A stretch of 64,000 bases of DNA from Onthovicinus sp900555545 (GCA_949296915.1 CASFPX010000002.1:124001-188000), one strand, 5' to 3'. Positions 1-7,882 are shown, numbered from the stretch's first letter. Program-made: numbers and translations. Notes: generated from the letters alone by a model not told the origin.

Positions 1-337
1 CCGCACTCGTATCGATCAGCCCGTTCTCGTGCAAATTGACCAGATGGGCCCGGACAGTGGCCAGCTCAATCGTATCGCCGATCGAATTGATGACATGCAT
101 CATTGCCGTTCCTGCGTCGCACCGGACACGTGTGATACGGATGTACCCTCCACCGCCCCGCCGGCTTTCCACGATATAACCGTGTTCCGGCGTGAAGCGT
201 GAGGCAATTACATAATTGATCTGACTGGGGACACACCCCAACTTTTCCGCCAGCTCGTTACGCCTGATTTCCGCATAACCATCCTGTTCGGAGACCATAT
301 CCGCAATGATTCCGGCGATCATATTACTCAATGTCAT
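1..337 (-). CDS. ctsR: Transcriptional repressor CtsR (3' end outside window)
   Basis: Repressor of class III heat-shock genes (clp and mcs genes). The visible 112 residues are the N-terminal winged helix-turn-helix. They carry the family hallmark CVPSQINYVI, followed by RFTPEHGYIVESRRGGGG, the glycine-rich beta-wing that reads the operator and senses heat. The ATG at 337 is preceded by a GGTGATT-type site. The gene runs off the left edge, so the C-terminal dimerisation domain and any following mcsA/mcsB/clpC genes are not visible. Two CtsR boxes flank its promoter, which fits the autoregulation known for this family. Identification is firm from the hallmark motifs. Confidence 0.95.
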   Translation of the reverse strand, partial: MTLSNMIAGIIADMVSEQDGYAEIRRNELAEKLGCVPSQINYVIASRFTPEHGYIVESRRGGGGYIRITRVRCDAGTAMMHVINSIGDTIELATVRAHLVNLHENGLIDTSA

Positions 338-357
338 AACAATCACCATCTTTTGAT

Positions 358-374
358 TTTGACTTTCTTTGATT
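358..374 (-). promoter_or_regulatory. CtsR operator (box 1), downstream of the -10
   Basis: On the minus strand it reads AATCAAA-GAA-AGTCAAA, two heptads with a 3-nt spacer. This matches the known CtsR box (RGTCAAA NAN RGTCAAA) with one mismatch. It lies just downstream of the ctsR -10, in the early transcribed region, where bound CtsR would block RNA polymerase. Confidence 0.8.
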
Positions 375-383
375 TTTAAGTTA

Positions 384-412
384 AGTATAACTACTTTTTC
401 CTTATTCGTCAA
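384..412 (-). promoter_or_regulatory. ctsR sigma-A promoter
   Basis: TTGACG (412..407), a 17-bp spacer and TATACT (389..384) on the minus strand. It is flanked on both sides by CtsR boxes. Confidence 0.85.
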
Positions 413-413
413 A

Positions 414-430
414 AGTCAAATAAAGTCAAT
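414..430 (+). promoter_or_regulatory. CtsR operator (box 2), upstream of the -35
   Basis: The plus strand reads AGTCAAA-TAA-AGTCAAT: two heptads with the consensus NAN spacer and one mismatch. A further CGTCAAA heptad (407..413) abuts it and overlaps the -35, so the array has three consecutive heptads. Confidence 0.75.
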
Positions 431-473
431 TATCAATATTGAGGGGCGATAAGTTGTATTATCTCTTTTAATC

Positions 474-659
474 TTAATTATTCTTATTTTTTCTATCAAT
501 TTCTTGATTTTTTGATCGTTTAAAATTTTTCCCGCCATATCGGTTGGTATGCGCCGTCGTATGACGCTCCGGCTCCTCCGCGAAAGGATCAGGAACCAAC
601 TCATCTGACACCTCAAAATCCGCCATATAGGGCTTTTTCCCAATCGAGTGATACTCCAT
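474..659 (-). CDS. Small uncharacterised charged protein upstream of ctsR
   Basis: A 61-residue protein that I do not recognise. It is called as a gene because a perfect AGGAGG ribosome site sits 7 nt before the ATG at 659, and no competing frame has one. It is hydrophilic: an acidic stretch (DFEVSDELVPDPFAEEPE, about residues 14-31) is followed by a basic, Asn/Lys-rich tail. There is no membrane segment, signal peptide or cysteine. It lies on the same strand as ctsR, ending about 60 bp before the ctsR -35, so it is probably a separate unit. The function is unknown. Confidence 0.55.
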   Translation of the reverse strand: MEYHSIGKKPYMADFEVSDELVPDPFAEEPERHTTAHTNRYGGKNFKRSKNQEIDRKNKNN

Positions 660-801
660 ATTTTAGCCTCCTGTTCCTGATACGTTTGCAGGAATTAGTT
701 TACGCTCCGTTTACCGTTGCTATACAGCAGCGGAAAAATCGGAACACAATTTTGTGCTCCACCATAATATGGGGATGTAACCAGAGAAAGGAGGCAACGC
801 T

Positions 802-954
802 ATGAATTGCTTTGGGTCAGGGAACTCCTGGATCATCATCCTCGTCATCATCCTGCTCTTCAGCGGCTGCGGAACGGGCTGGAACTGGAACGGCAACGGC
901 TGTAGCTGCAATAACAGTTGCGGCTGTGGCTGTAACAACTGCGGCTGCAACTGA
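802..954 (+). CDS. Small Cys/Gly-rich membrane protein, copy 1
   Basis: A 50-residue protein with an AAAGGAGG ribosome site 7 nt before the ATG. The architecture is a short N-terminus (MNCFGSGNSW), one hydrophobic helix (IIILVIILLF, residues 11-20), then GCGTGWNWNGNGC and a Cys/Asn/Gly tail of CGC and CNN units; nine cysteines in all. It resembles tiny clostridial proteins sometimes labelled 'chorion class high-cysteine' and, more loosely, YjcZ-type spore proteins. That resemblance is from memory and unverified. It is followed 81 bp later by a paralogue with the same layout. A metal-binding or disulfide-cross-linked envelope or spore role is inference. Confidence 0.75.
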   Translation: MNCFGSGNSWIIILVIILLFSGCGTGWNWNGNGCSCNNSCGCGCNNCGCN

Positions 955-1035
955 TTTTGGCAGATCCGCGGCGCGTAAAACCATCACACCGGTGCGCGGG
1001 CCGCGACTCACAAATATCTGAAGGAGGAAACAACT

Positions 1036-1212
1036 ATGTGTTTTGGCGGAGGTAATTCCTGGATCATCATTCTCGTCATCATCCTGCTCTTCGGCGGCTG
1101 CGGAACGGGCTGGAACTGGAACGGCAACGGCTGTGGCTGCAATAACGGTTGCGGCTGTGGCTGCGGCAATTCCCGCAGCAATGACTGTGGCTGCAACGAT
1201 TGCGGCTGCTAA
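1036..1212 (+). CDS. Small Cys/Gly-rich membrane protein, copy 2
   Basis: A 58-residue paralogue of the gene starting at 802, with its own AAGGAGG site 8 nt before the ATG. The segment NSWIIILVIILLF and the signature GCGTGWNWNGNGC are shared almost unchanged. The tail is longer, with two CGC repeats separated by a polar NSRSND insert and ending CGCNDCGC; eleven cysteines. The long third-position-conserved match at DNA level implies a fairly recent tandem duplication. The two genes are probably co-transcribed, since no terminator lies between them. The function is unknown. Confidence 0.78.
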   Translation: MCFGGGNSWIIILVIILLFGGCGTGWNWNGNGCGCNNGCGCGCGNSRSNDCGCNDCGC

Positions 1213-1262
1213 GTGCGGTGATTTACGGGCAGATGGAAAGCCCATTTGCCCGAACGCAAAAC

Positions 1263-1288
1263 AGCGCCCCCGGAATACCGGGGGCGCT
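1263..1288. terminator. Hairpin between the Cys-rich genes and pckG
   Basis: A perfect 11-bp stem, AGCGCCCCCGG / CCGGGGGCGCT, with a 4-nt loop, between convergent genes. The T-tracts are short on both sides. A second, weaker hairpin (GGGCAGATGG / CCCATTTGCCC) lies at 1227-1251. It probably acts in both directions. Confidence 0.75.
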
Positions 1289-1309
1289 AACTTTCATGAT
1301 ATGCTGACT

Positions 1310-3100
1310 TTATTTCTCGAGGTTTGCCTCCAGGACATCCAGCTGATGGCGGAGTTCGGCCGGCAGTGTGCCGTCAAACTTCGCATAGAACTCCTCGATG
1401 CCCTTGGTCTCCTCTTTCCAGAGGTCCTTATCAACATCCAAGATGCTGGCGAGTGTCTCACGGGAGACCTCATCCTCAATGCCCTCAAGATTGATATCCT
1501 CCGCCTTCGGGACATAGCCGATGGCGGTCTCCACGGCGTCTACCTTGCCTTCACAGCGGTTGATGATCCACTCGAGGACGCGCAGGTTGTCGCCAAAGCC
1601 CGGCCACAGGAACTTGCCGTCATCGCTCTTGCGGAACCAGTTGACGTTGAAGATCTTGGGAGCCTTATCGGGATCAAGCGTCTTGCCGATATCAATCCAG
1701 TGCTGCCAGTAGTCGCCCATGTTGTAGCCGCAGAACGGAAGCATTGCCATCGGGTCGCGGCGGACAACGCCGACCGCACCGGCAGCGGCAGCCGTGGTCT
1801 CAGAGGCCATGATGGAGCCTACGAACACACCGTTGTTCCAGTCGCGGGACTGGTATACCAGCGGAGCCAGCTTTGCGCGGCGGCCGCCGAACACGAATGC
1901 AGAGATCGGCACACCGTTCGGATTCTCAAACTCGGGGCTGATGCACGGGCAATTGACTGCGGGAGCCGTAAAGCGGCTGTTGGGATGCGCGCCCTTCTCC
2001 TCGCTTGTCTGGCCGTTCCAGGGGTTGCCCTTCCAGTCGACAGCGTTCGTCGGCGGGTTCTTGTCAAGGCCCTCCCACCAGACGGTGTTGTTATCCAAAT
2101 TATGCGCAACATTGGTGAAGATGGTGCCCTTCTTGGTGGATGCAAGCGCATTCGGGTTGGACTTTTCGTTCGTGCCGGGGGCGACGCCGAAGAAACCGTT
2201 CTCCGGGTTGATCGCGTACAGGCGGCCATCCGGGCCCTTGCGGATCCAGGAGATATCGTCGCCAACACACCAGACCTTGTACCCCTTCTTGAGGTAGGAC
2301 TCCGGCGGGATCAGCATGGCCAGGTTCGTCTTGCCGCAGGCAGACGGGAACGCGGCGCAGATATACTTGACCTCGTGCTGCGGGTTCTCAATGCCGAGGA
2401 TCAGCATATGCTCGGCCTGCCAGCCCTCTTTCCAGCCCTGGTAGGAAGCAATGCGCAGTGCAAAGCACTTCTTGCCCAGCAGAACGTTTCCGCCGTAACC
2501 GGAGTTGACGGAGATAATGGTGTTATCCTCCGGGAACTGGCAGATGTAACGCTTCTCCTCGTTGATCTCACACTTGCAGTGCAGGCCGCGCACCCAGTCA
2601 TTGCTGTCGCCCAGTACGTCGAGCACCTTGGTGCTCACGCGGGTCATGATGCACATATTCAGCACAACGTAGATGGAGTCGGTCAGCTCGATACCGGCCT
2701 TGGAGAGCGGGGAACCGATCGGACCCATGGAGTAGGGGATGATATACATCGTGCGGCCCTTGTAGCTGTTGCGCGCGATATCGTAGAGCATTTTATAGGC
2801 TTTCTCCGGATCCATCCAGTTGTTGGTCGGGCCTGCATTCTTCTCCTCACGGCTGCAGATGAACGTGCGTCCCTCGACACGGGCAACGTCGTTGACAGCA
2901 GTGCGGTGCAGGTAGCAATCCGGCAGCAGATCCTGATTGAGCTTGATCATTTCGCCCGTGGAGCAGGCCTCAGCGCGCAGGGCGTCGATCTGCTCCTGGG
3001 AACCATCAATAAGAACAACCTTGTCGGGCTGGACAAGCTCGATCTTGTCGTTCACCCAGTCAAGGATGCTCTGATTTTTTGTGTAATTTTCGATAACCAT
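1310..3100 (-). CDS. pckG: Phosphoenolpyruvate carboxykinase, GTP-dependent
   Basis: Interconverts oxaloacetate + GTP and PEP + GDP + CO2. In fermentative anaerobes it often runs toward oxaloacetate. At 596 residues it has the usual length for the GTP class. It shows the kinase-1a P-loop with the GTP-class active-site cysteine (FPSACGKTNLAM), the kinase-2 motif GDDISWI, the RTMYIIPYSMGP substrate loop and FVFGGRRAKLAPLVYQ. The ATG at 3100 follows a GGAAGGAGC site. It is a single-gene unit with its own promoter (3171..3199) and the hairpin at 1263..1288. A 723-codon open frame opposite it is antisense and not a gene. Confidence 0.97.
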   Translation of the reverse strand: MVIENYTKNQSILDWVNDKIELVQPDKVVLIDGSQEQIDALRAEACSTGEMIKLNQDLLPDCYLHRTAVNDVARVEGRTFICSREEKNAGPTNNWMDPEKAYKMLYDIARNSYKGRTMYIIPYSMGPIGSPLSKAGIELTDSIYVVLNMCIMTRVSTKVLDVLGDSNDWVRGLHCKCEINEEKRYICQFPEDNTIISVNSGYGGNVLLGKKCFALRIASYQGWKEGWQAEHMLILGIENPQHEVKYICAAFPSACGKTNLAMLIPPESYLKKGYKVWCVGDDISWIRKGPDGRLYAINPENGFFGVAPGTNEKSNPNALASTKKGTIFTNVAHNLDNNTVWWEGLDKNPPTNAVDWKGNPWNGQTSEEKGAHPNSRFTAPAVNCPCISPEFENPNGVPISAFVFGGRRAKLAPLVYQSRDWNNGVFVGSIMASETTAAAAGAVGVVRRDPMAMLPFCGYNMGDYWQHWIDIGKTLDPDKAPKIFNVNWFRKSDDGKFLWPGFGDNLRVLEWIINRCEGKVDAVETAIGYVPKAEDINLEGIEDEVSRETLASILDVDKDLWKEETKGIEEFYAKFDGTLPAELRHQLDVLEANLEK

Positions 3101-3170
3101 AAATCAAAATGCTCCTTCCTTATTTTTAAGTTCGGAATGGAAACAATCCCCTCCGACTTAATCCGAAAAT

Positions 3171-3199
3171 ATTATACCGCGTCCGATAGGAATATTCAA
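3171..3199 (-). promoter_or_regulatory. pckG promoter
   Basis: TTGAAT (3199..3194), a 17-bp spacer and TATAAT (3176..3171) on the minus strand, about 70 bp before the ATG. Confidence 0.8.
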
Positions 3200-3265
3200 C
3201 AGACAAATTGTTAATTTAATGTCAAGTTTTGCGGGTGGTGTTGTTCATAGTGAATAAATCGAATT

Positions 3266-4282
3266 TCAATCCTGCAAGCAATCGATCGGCATTGTTGCAT
3301 AGGCGTTCAGATCAATTCCCGCCCGCGCACCGGCGAGATATTCAAAATATCCCTGTGATGCGATCATTGCGGCATTATCCCCACACAGGGAGCGGTCCGG
3401 CAGGTAGAGCTGCCATGAATTTTTTTGACAGAGCTCCTGCATTTTAGCCCGCAGTACGGAATTGGCACTCACGCCGCCGGCCAGAGCGATTTTGCAGTGG
3501 CCATACTGGTGCGCTGCCCTTGCCACATGATCCGTCAGATAGGATGCCACACAATCCATAAAAGATGCACCCAGCGCACGGACAGGGATCTCCTCCCCAC
3601 GCTGCTCCAGGTTGTGGATCGTGTTGATGATCTTGGTCTTTAGGCCGGAAAAGCTGAAATCGAGCACATCGTCGCCCAGGCGCGGATAGGAGAATTTAAA
3701 ATCCCCCGCTGCTGTACCGCTACAAAGCTTATCCAAATTCAAACCGCCCGGATAAGGTACCCCCATGCTGCGTGCAGCCTTGTCGAGCGCCTCGCCGGCG
3801 GCGTCATCCCGCGTGGTGGCAAGGATATGGAAATCCGTATACCCGCACACCTCCGCAATAATCGTATGGCCGCCCGATACCACCAGGCATAGGAAAGGCG
3901 GTTCCAAATCTGGCGACGAGAGATAATTGGATGCGATATGGCCCCGAAGGTGGTGGACCGGCACCAGCGGCAGACCCGTGGCATAGGATAGGCCCTTGGC
4001 ATAGTTGACCCCGACGATCAGCGCCCCGATCAGGCCCGGGGCATAGGTGACCGCCAGCGCATCTATTGTATCCCAAGTGCATCCGGACTGCTCAAGGGCC
4101 GAACGAACCACCTGGGAAATATTTTCAATATGGCGTCTGGAGGCGATCTCCGGCACCACGCCGCCGTATATTTTATGTTCCTCCACCTGCGTGTTTACCA
4201 CATTGGATAAAACTTTGCGGCCATCCTCAACAACGGCTGCCGCCGTCTCGTCGCATGAGCTCTCAATTGCAAGAATTTTCAA
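3266..4282 (-). CDS. tsaD: tRNA threonylcarbamoyladenosine transferase TsaD
   Basis: Transfers the threonylcarbamoyl group from threonylcarbamoyl-AMP to A37 of ANN-reading tRNAs, acting with TsaB and TsaE (not in this window). It is 338 residues, the family norm, and has the ASKHA fold: N-terminal MKILAIESSCDET, GGVVPEIASR, and the metal-binding HxxxH formed by H111 and H115 (HHLRGH). CLVVSGGHT and GGVSANSVLR follow. The start is TTG at 4282, overlapping the rimI stop by 4 nt (TTGA), which suggests translational coupling. It is the last gene of a polA-phosphatase-rimI-tsaD operon. Confidence 0.96.
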   Translation of the reverse strand: MKILAIESSCDETAAAVVEDGRKVLSNVVNTQVEEHKIYGGVVPEIASRRHIENISQVVRSALEQSGCTWDTIDALAVTYAPGLIGALIVGVNYAKGLSYATGLPLVPVHHLRGHIASNYLSSPDLEPPFLCLVVSGGHTIIAEVCGYTDFHILATTRDDAAGEALDKAARSMGVPYPGGLNLDKLCSGTAAGDFKFSYPRLGDDVLDFSFSGLKTKIINTIHNLEQRGEEIPVRALGASFMDCVASYLTDHVARAAHQYGHCKIALAGGVSANSVLRAKMQELCQKNSWQLYLPDRSLCGDNAAMIASQGYFEYLAGARAGIDLNAYATMPIDCLQD

Positions 4283-4746
4283 GGGGTCTGTTCCTCCTTT
4301 TCCACCCGGAAACGCGTCATGATGACGGCATCCTCCGTGGGAGATGAATAAAAATCTTTCCGCTCCCCAGCACGCCGGAATCCCAGTTTTTCATACAGGG
4401 CAATGGCGGCACAGTTCGAGCGCCGAACCTCCAGCGATACAAATGCCGCACCCGTCTGAAACATCTCGGCGCAGGCATGACGCAGCAGCGCCTCCCCAAT
4501 GCCGCGGCGTCGAAACTGCGGCAGCACGGCCAGATTATAAAGATAGCTCTCATCGAGCACGCGGTTCAAGCCGATGTATCCGGCAATCTCCCCTCCGCAT
4601 ACTGCCATATAAAAGAGATCGGTCTCCTTTTGCAGTCCGGCCAAAATCAGCGCCTCGCTCCATGGGGCGGAAAAGCAGGCCGCCTCAATACGCGCGATGG
4701 CCTGCACATCTTGGACGCCGGCGCGCCTTACCACGTACGCAGCCAT
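4279..4746 (-). CDS. rimI: Ribosomal protein bS18-alanine N-acetyltransferase RimI
   Basis: GNAT-fold acetyltransferase, 155 residues. The acetyl-CoA loop (RRRGIGEALL) is followed by the RimI-typical FVSLEVRRSNCAAIALYEKL with GFRRAGERKDFY. It acetylates the N-terminal alanine of ribosomal protein S18 in characterised members. It overlaps the phosphatase gene upstream by 19 nt and tsaD downstream by 4 nt. The rimI-tsaD pairing is classical, usually also with tsaB, which is missing here. Confidence 0.92.
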   Translation of the reverse strand: MAAYVVRRAGVQDVQAIARIEAACFSAPWSEALILAGLQKETDLFYMAVCGGEIAGYIGLNRVLDESYLYNLAVLPQFRRRGIGEALLRHACAEMFQTGAAFVSLEVRRSNCAAIALYEKLGFRRAGERKDFYSSPTEDAVIMTRFRVEKEEQTP

Positions 4747-5156
4747 ACCAGCAGCTCCTGCATCCCGTCAAAGATCTGATCTGCGCAGCGGCGATAGGTT
4801 TCCACGCTGCCGCCATAGGGATCGCGCACACCATGTGACAGCAGAAAAAGGCGCTCCGCCGGATAAATCCGAGCCAGAGCCGCTTTGTGCTCCTCCGTCA
4901 TGCAGACAATGGCGTCCGTCTGATCCAGAAGCTCCGGGGTCAGCGCGCGGGACCGGTGTGTGCTGATATCAATCCCCCACTCCGCCATCACACGCACGGC
5001 ATTTTCCGCCGGGGCATCCCCCGGGAAGGCCGCCAGACCGGCACTGCCTGACTGAATCCCTTTAATCCCCCAGCGGCGCGTCCATTCGTTCCAAATCCCC
5101 TCCGCCATAGGGCTGCGGCACGTATTCCCCGTGCAGACGAACAATATCTGTTTCAT
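4728..5156 (-). CDS. ywlE: Low-molecular-weight phosphatase, YwlE-like protein-arginine phosphatase
   Basis: A 142-residue LMW phosphatase. The P-loop is C8-TGNT-C13-R14 (CTGNTCRSPMAE) and the general acid is in DPYGGS near residue 113. Thr12 sits where B. subtilis YwlE has Thr11, the residue known to favour phosphoarginine over phosphotyrosine. The arginine phosphatase call follows from that residue and is supported by ctsR nearby, the target system of McsB arginine kinase. AAAGGAG precedes the ATG and the gene starts 6 nt after polA. The alternative is a general LMW tyrosine phosphatase. Confidence 0.85.
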   Translation of the reverse strand: MKQILFVCTGNTCRSPMAEGIWNEWTRRWGIKGIQSGSAGLAAFPGDAPAENAVRVMAEWGIDISTHRSRALTPELLDQTDAIVCMTEEHKAALARIYPAERLFLLSHGVRDPYGGSVETYRRCADQIFDGMQELLVWLRTW

Positions 5157-5162
5157 GATAGA

Positions 5163-7706
5163 TTACTCCTTTGCGTCATACCAGGTTTTTCCACTGTGGA
5201 CATCCGCCTCCAGCTTGACCTTCATGGTGCAGGCGTGCTCCATCTCCTCACGGACGATTCGCTCCACCTGCTCCCGCTCCGCTTCGGGCGCCTCCACGAT
5301 CAACTCATCGTGCACCTGCAAAATGAGGCGTGAGGCGAGCCGCTCGCGCTTCAATCGGTCGCGCACACGGATCATTGCAATTTTGATGATGTCGGCGGCC
5401 GTCCCCTGAATAGGCATATTCCGCGCCACGCGCTCGCCAAATGCCCGCGTAACGGCGTGGGAAGCCTTCAGCTCCGGCAGATATCGCCTGCGGCCAAAGA
5501 GCGTGGTCACGTATCCATCCTCCTTCGCTTGGGCGACAACGCGCTCCATATAATCCCGCACACCGGAGTAATGGCTCAGATAGCTATCGATATAGGCGGC
5601 GGCCTCCCTCCGGGTGACCCCAATATCCTTGGCCAGCGAAAAAGCCCCGATCCCGTACACAATGCCAAAGTTGACCGCCTTGGCGTTGGAACGCATGAGC
5701 GGCGTGACCAACTGCACCGGCATATTGAACACCTGGGAGGCGGTCACTGTGTGAATGTCCGTCCCGCTGTTGAAGGCGTCGATCATATTCTGATCGTCTG
5801 CCATATGGGCCAACACACGCAGCTCAATCTGAGAATAGTCGGCATCCACCAGCACACAGCCCTCTTTTGCGCGGAAAAAGCGGCGCATCTCGCGCCCGAC
5901 CGGCTTGCGTACCGGGATATTTTGCAAATTGGGCTCCGAGGATGAGATACGGCCGGTGCGCGTTTCCGTCTGATTAAAAGACGAGTGGATCCGGCCATCC
6001 GGCCCAATCACTTTAATCAGGCCGTCGCAGTAGGTGGACTTAAGCTTGGAGAGTGTTCTGTAATTGAGAATATCCGCCACCACGGGATAGTCCACGGCCA
6101 AGCTCTCAAGCACCTCGGCACTGGTGGAGTAGCCGGTCTTTGTCTTTTTCTTGGCCGGCAGGCCGAGCTGGTCAAAGAGCGCCTCTCCCAACTGTTTGGG
6201 GGAATTGAGGTTCAATTCAAATCCAACCTGGTCAAAGATCCCCGATTTCAGGCGCTCAATCTCCCCATCCAACCTGGCGCCAAATGCCTCGATCCCCTTC
6301 CGGTCCACCTCGAACCCGTCCAGCTCCATCTCCGCAAGCACACGCGCAAGCGGCAGTTCGATCCGGTCTAAAAGCTCCTGCTGGCCGTTTTCCGTCAAAG
6401 CGCGCCCCACAGCACCACAGACGGCCTGGAATCCCACGGCCTCCGCATTCGCCTGCCCACCCACCAGCGGGGGCAGCGCCACCTGATATTCGGCGGCAAG
6501 GCGGTGTACGGAATAGTCGGAAGCGGAGGGGTTGAGCAAATAACCGGCCAGGGAAAGATCGAACACAATGTTCTTTGCCTCGCGGCCATGGCGAAGCGCC
6601 AGTGCATAGGCGCTCTTCGCGTCAAAGACCGCTTTAGCAAGCGACTCATCCGCCATCAGTTCGAGCAGCGGTTCCAGCTCGATCGGGCAGAGATGATCCC
6701 CAGCAGACAGGTATGGCTGCTCCCCCGCGTTATAAAGATAGACCCGCTCTACCCCGTCAATCAGAGAATGGTCAAATTCGCACAGTGTGATCGGGCGGAG
6801 CGTTTTAACCTGCGCCTCTGGTGCAGGCACTGCAGGGGCATTCAGGTTAAAACGCTCAATCATTTTAAACATTTCAAGAGAGGCCAACAACTTGGCCGCG
6901 TGCGCCGCATCCGGCTGCCGCCTGCGGTAGTCCTCGATATTTTTTGAGATGGGGGCATCCGTGCGGATTGTACCCAGCGTCCGGCTCATATAGGCGGAAT
7001 CTTTCCCATCTGCGAGACGTTTGCGCACGGAATCCCGGATTTCCAGCTCATCCAAGTGATCATAAATGTAATCAATATTCCCGAACCGCTGGATCAGGTC
7101 CAGCGCAGTCTTTTCCCCGATCCCTTTGACGCCGGGGATGTTGTCGGAGGTATCACCCTGCAGCGCCTTCACCTCGATCAGCTGCGGCGGTGTGACGCCG
7201 TAATCCGCCTGAATCCGTGCCTTGTCATAATAGACGGTCTGCGCCTGTCCGGATCGTGTCGCTGCGAGCAGGACAACCGTATTCCCGCCCACCAGCTGCA
7301 GACTGTCGCGATCCCCGGTGGCGAGGAAGCACTCGTCCTCCGTCCCCCGGCAGGCAGCCGAAAGCGTACCGAGAATATCGTCCGCCTCCCAGCCCTCACA
7401 GGTGACGATCGTATACCCGAGCGCCGCGAGCAGCTCCTTTAAAACCGGCAGCTGCTGAGCCAGCTCGTCCGGCATCCCCTTGCGGCCAGCCTTATACGCG
7501 GCAAACATTTTATGGCGAAACGTTGGGGCCTTCAGGTCAAAGGCCACCGCTACACAGTCGGGGCTGCTCGCCTGCTCCAGGTGAAGCAGAATGTTCAAAA
7601 AGCCATAAATCCCATTGGTGAATTTTCCATCTTTGGTGGTGAGCGCTTTGATCGCATAAAACGCGCGGTTGACGATACTGTTTCCATCGAGCACGAGGAG
7701 CTTCAA
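5163..7706 (-). CDS. polA: DNA polymerase I
   Basis: Repair and Okazaki-fragment polymerase, about 847 residues. Domain order: an N-terminal 5'-3' exonuclease (LLVLDGNSIVNRAFYA to about residue 290, with GVKGIGEKTA), a central 3'-5' exonuclease-like domain that lacks a clear set of DEDD carboxylates and is probably inactive, as in Bacillus, and a family A polymerase domain. Polymerase motif A is VDADYSQIELR, motif B RSNAKAVNFGIVYGIG and motif C QVHDELIVEAP. The TTG at 7706 is preferred because GGAGG sits 7 nt before it; the in-frame ATG at 7712 directly abuts that site. Confidence 0.95.
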   Translation of the reverse strand: MKLLVLDGNSIVNRAFYAIKALTTKDGKFTNGIYGFLNILLHLEQASSPDCVAVAFDLKAPTFRHKMFAAYKAGRKGMPDELAQQLPVLKELLAALGYTIVTCEGWEADDILGTLSAACRGTEDECFLATGDRDSLQLVGGNTVVLLAATRSGQAQTVYYDKARIQADYGVTPPQLIEVKALQGDTSDNIPGVKGIGEKTALDLIQRFGNIDYIYDHLDELEIRDSVRKRLADGKDSAYMSRTLGTIRTDAPISKNIEDYRRRQPDAAHAAKLLASLEMFKMIERFNLNAPAVPAPEAQVKTLRPITLCEFDHSLIDGVERVYLYNAGEQPYLSAGDHLCPIELEPLLELMADESLAKAVFDAKSAYALALRHGREAKNIVFDLSLAGYLLNPSASDYSVHRLAAEYQVALPPLVGGQANAEAVGFQAVCGAVGRALTENGQQELLDRIELPLARVLAEMELDGFEVDRKGIEAFGARLDGEIERLKSGIFDQVGFELNLNSPKQLGEALFDQLGLPAKKKTKTGYSTSAEVLESLAVDYPVVADILNYRTLSKLKSTYCDGLIKVIGPDGRIHSSFNQTETRTGRISSSEPNLQNIPVRKPVGREMRRFFRAKEGCVLVDADYSQIELRVLAHMADDQNMIDAFNSGTDIHTVTASQVFNMPVQLVTPLMRSNAKAVNFGIVYGIGAFSLAKDIGVTRREAAAYIDSYLSHYSGVRDYMERVVAQAKEDGYVTTLFGRRRYLPELKASHAVTRAFGERVARNMPIQGTAADIIKIAMIRVRDRLKRERLASRLILQVHDELIVEAPEAEREQVERIVREEMEHACTMKVKLEADVHSGKTWYDAKE

Positions 7707-7803
7707 AATCATTCCTCCGTTTCAGTCTCCGGTCGGGAGCACCAAATCAATTTAAAATCATATGACACAGATATATTATATCATAATTCCGCCCGACTCC
7801 ATA

Positions 7804-7832
7804 GTGAAATCCGAGAAGAAATATGATAAAAT
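7804..7832 (+). promoter_or_regulatory. dusB promoter (moderate match)
   Basis: GTGAAA, a 17-bp spacer and TAAAAT on the plus strand, 50 bp before the start. The -35 matches only 4 of 6 positions. Confidence 0.5.
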
Positions 7833-7882
7833 AGGATTTTGCAATTATCTCGATTTTTACACAGGATGAAGGATGTGTTTTT

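Noticed and set aside
817..1245. Minus-strand frame of 142 codons, Ala/Val/Asp-rich, across the Cys-rich genes
   Set aside because: Mirror of the GC-rich tandem repeats; no ribosome site, and the two plus-strand genes with AGGAGG sites explain the region.
1043..3214. A 723-codon plus-strand open frame opposite pckG
   Set aside because: It is the antisense shadow of a clear PEP carboxykinase, which has its own promoter, ribosome site and complete family motifs. The frame has no ribosome site and a low-complexity Ala/Thr start.
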